Part shown: piece by piece, positions 62,299-64,000 of the stretch
Numbering within the stretch: position 1 is the stretch's first letter
How the letters are laid out: the number at the start of each line of letters is the position of its first letter
Assembly: GCF_018131225.1 (NCBI RefSeq)
Contig: NZ_JAFCMM010000005.1
Span: 310,001 to 374,000 of the forward strand
DNA length: 64,000 nucleotides
Direction: 5' to 3'
DNA from: Bradyrhizobium sp. U87765 SZCCT0048
GTDB lineage: Bacteria; Pseudomonadota; Alphaproteobacteria; Rhizobiales; Xanthobacteraceae
Notes under the pieces: model-generated
The model's input: only the letters and a program-made list of their open reading frames with translations
The model's database searches: none
Told to the model about the DNA's origin: nothing
Translations under genes and position numbers: made by a program

Positions 62299-62637
62299 AT
62301 GACCGATAACAACCAGTCCTTGCAGGAAACGTCACTGCCGCCGCTGACCGCCGCCGACGCCGCCGGTCAGGCCGCGTCCGATCCGTCCGCGTCCCACAAG
62401 CTGGCGTTGCAGCGAGCCTGCGACGCCGTCGGCGGCCAGAAAGCTCTCGCCGCCCGTCTCGGCACCTCCCAGTCCAAGGTCTGGTACTGGCTCGCGCGCA
62501 GCCGGCGCGGCGTTCCCGGCGAGTTCGTGCTGGCGGTGGAAGCCGCGAGCGGCGTCAGCCGCCACGACCTGCGTCCCGACATCTATCCGCAACCGACCGC
62601 CATGGAGCCGTCATGTCCGCCGTCCGCGCGCCGCTGA
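62299..62637 (+). CDS. Cro/YdaS-like HTH protein
   Basis: This 112-residue protein has the YdaS/Cro-type helix-turn-helix VGGQKALAARLGTSQSKVWY and the tail VEAASGVSRHDLRPDIYP. YdaS proteins act as Cro-like repressors in prophages. It is divergent from the CI-like gene across the three operators. The next gene overlaps its 3' end by 25 bases. Confidence 0.85.
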   Translation: MTDNNQSLQETSLPPLTAADAAGQAASDPSASHKLALQRACDAVGGQKALAARLGTSQSKVWYWLARSRRGVPGEFVLAVEAASGVSRHDLRPDIYPQPTAMEPSCPPSARR

Positions 62638-63377
62638 TCGCCGCACCTTCCCTGATGCCCACCGACGCCGCCGGTGCGGCGCTGACGCCGGCCGACGACC
62701 GCACCCTGCTGCGGCTGTGGGCCGAGCGCCACGACACCTGCGACATCGCGCGGCGCATGCACCGCAGCGAGGCGCAGATCGCCAACCGCCTCGCGCAACT
62801 GCGCGACGAGGACGGCATGGCGATGACGCCGACGCAGTACACGCTGCATCACGCCCGCAAGCGCCGCCTGGCGCGGCTGGCCGCCGCGGCGAAGCCGCAG
62901 CCGGTCGAGGCGCGCGCGGTCGCGGCGATCGCCGATGACGATGATCTGCCGGCGCGCGCCACGACGCCCGCGGTGGCGCGGCGCAACACCACGGTGTGCA
63001 CGCCCGATCGCGCTGCCGCCGCGCGGCTGGCGCAGCTCGCGGTCGCAGCGTCGCTGCCGCCGGCGCCGAGCGCCCGTGCGGTTCAACTGGCGGTATGCGC
63101 CTATTACGACGTCACGCTGCAGGACCTGCTGTCGCCGCGGCGTCATGCGGAGATCGTGCGGCCGCGTCAGGTCGCGGTCTATCTCTGCCGCACGCTCACT
63201 GCGCTCTCGATGCCGAAGATCGGCGCGCTGTTCGGCGATCGCGACCACACCACCATTCTCGCCGCGATCCGCAAGGTCAGCGAGCAGCTGCAACGCGATG
63301 CCGACCTGCGGCTCGACGTCGATGCGCTGACCGATCAGTTGCTGACCGCGCTCGAGGCCGGCGAGCCGATGCCGTGA
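62613..63377 (+). CDS. DnaA domain IV-like protein of a prophage
   Basis: This 254-residue protein has an N-terminal HTH-like stretch (LLRLWAERHDTCDIARRM) and a C-terminal DnaA DNA-binding domain (about residues 155-225), with RPRQVAVYLCRTLTALSM and GDRDHTTILAAIRKV (208-222). It lacks the AAA+ ATPase domain of chromosomal DnaA. It may bind DnaA-box-like sequences in the element, perhaps to initiate or compete for replication. It overlaps the Cro-like gene by 25 bases. Confidence 0.85.
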   Translation: MSAVRAPLIAAPSLMPTDAAGAALTPADDRTLLRLWAERHDTCDIARRMHRSEAQIANRLAQLRDEDGMAMTPTQYTLHHARKRRLARLAAAAKPQPVEARAVAAIADDDDLPARATTPAVARRNTTVCTPDRAAAARLAQLAVAASLPPAPSARAVQLAVCAYYDVTLQDLLSPRRHAEIVRPRQVAVYLCRTLTALSMPKIGALFGDRDHTTILAAIRKVSEQLQRDADLRLDVDALTDQLLTALEAGEPMP

Positions 63378-63506
63378 CGGCGATTTCCGGGCCGCCTGCT
63401 CCTTGCGCGGGACGCGAGCGCGACGGGAATCGTCGCCGTCGCGGGGGCGCGAGGGGCGGGCGGCCGGGTGTGGAGCGGCCGCCAGGGCGGGCCGGGCAGT
63501 GACCGC

Positions 63507-64000
63507 ATGCATCAATGGTTTCGAGTCTACAACACGCTGGTGGACGATCCGAAAGTGCAGCAGCTTCCGAGCGCGCTGTTCAAGGCGCTGATCAATCTGT
63601 GGTGCCTTGCCTCGCAAAGCGGCGGCGTGCTGCCGCAGATGAATGTCGTCGCCTACAAGCTGCGGATGACGCCGCGCAAGACGGCCGACATCGTCGCGCG
63701 CCTCGTCGCCGCGGGACTGATGGAGAGCAGCGGCGGCGCCGTCGTGCCGCACAACTGGAGCGGCCGCCAGTTCCAGTCGGACTGTTCGACCGAGCGGGTG
63801 CGGCGCTTCCGCGCCAACCGCCGCCATGCGCGCAAGGCGGCGGCCGGTGCGGACGCGCTCACGCCGGAGGCCGCCGACGGCTCTGCTGTCGCGGCGCCGC
63901 TCGCCGACGCCGCGGCGCAGGAAGCGGCGCTGCGCGGCGAGATCGCCCGGCTGTTCACTGCGGCGAAGGCGCCGGCCGTGCCCGACATGGCGCGGGTGCG
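63507..64000 (+). CDS. Phage-type replication protein, 3' truncated
   Basis: The frame is open at the right edge. It starts MHQWFRVYNTLVDDPKVQQL and continues with INLWCLASQSGGVLPQMNVV, a helical segment RMTPRKTADIVARLVAAGLM and VVPHNWSGRQFQSDCSTERV followed by an Arg-rich RRFRANRRHARK. These blocks are typical of N-terminal domains of phage replication proteins in alphaproteobacterial prophages. It probably begins the replication module. Confidence 0.75.
   Translation, partial: MHQWFRVYNTLVDDPKVQQLPSALFKALINLWCLASQSGGVLPQMNVVAYKLRMTPRKTADIVARLVAAGLMESSGGAVVPHNWSGRQFQSDCSTERVRRFRANRRHARKAAAGADALTPEAADGSAVAAPLADAAAQEAALRGEIARLFTAAKAPAVPDMARV

Overview
The window is GC-rich chromosomal DNA of an alphaproteobacterium. 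A Bradyrhizobium/Rhodopseudomonas-like member of the Nitrobacteraceae (Hyphomicrobiales) is the likeliest host. This is inferred from codon usage, gene content, an alphaproteobacterial sigma-32-like promoter before htpG, and many short palindromic intergenic repeats of the kind common in that family. No rRNA, tRNA or CRISPR array was seen.

Layout. 1-5.1 kb: a complete Liv-type ABC importer (first gene cut by the window edge) followed by a creatininase-family hydrolase. 5.1-7.4 kb: a PilZ-like protein, small unknown proteins and a frameshifted TetR remnant. 7.6-10.5 kb: an exported DUF1501/DUF1800 pair. 11.3-15 kb: a putative envelope protein behind a metal-sensor-like operator, small proteins and an alginate-export-type porin. 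15-18.6 kb: an XapX, amidohydrolase, DoxX and VOC operon. 19-23.4 kb: an isochorismatase, two alpha/beta hydrolases, a membrane protein and an AraC regulator. 23.7-29.9 kb: a lipoprotein, then a substrate-binding protein, two permeases, an ATPase and a phosphodiesterase, interrupted by a repeat-flanked GIY-YIG relic. 30-32.8 kb: a HAD phosphatase and htpG. 33-39.3 kb: an NCS1 permease, azoreductase, polysaccharide-deacetylase-like hydrolase, DUF1989 protein and two LysR regulators, probably for nitrogenous compound use.

The most distinctive locus is 39.6-44.6 kb. It is a compact three-gene class I lanthipeptide operon: a Cys/Ser/Thr-rich precursor with an FDLD leader box, a LanC cyclase with all zinc and catalytic residues, and a full-length LanB dehydratase. 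The modifiable segment lies in the middle of the precursor, between a Lys-rich N-terminus and a roughly 50-residue C-terminal extension. No transporter, protease or immunity gene lies next to it.

44.7-52.3 kb holds small secreted proteins, a membrane diguanylate cyclase, a lytic transglycosylase and a TPR protein. 52.5-58 kb is a giant autotransporter whose N-terminus carries a ParB-like domain. 58.3-60.1 kb is an M23 peptidase with one zinc ligand replaced. From about 61.4 kb to the right edge the content changes to prophage or integrated-element genes: a divergent CI-like/Cro-like pair with three evenly spaced operators, a DnaA domain IV protein and a truncated phage-type replication protein.
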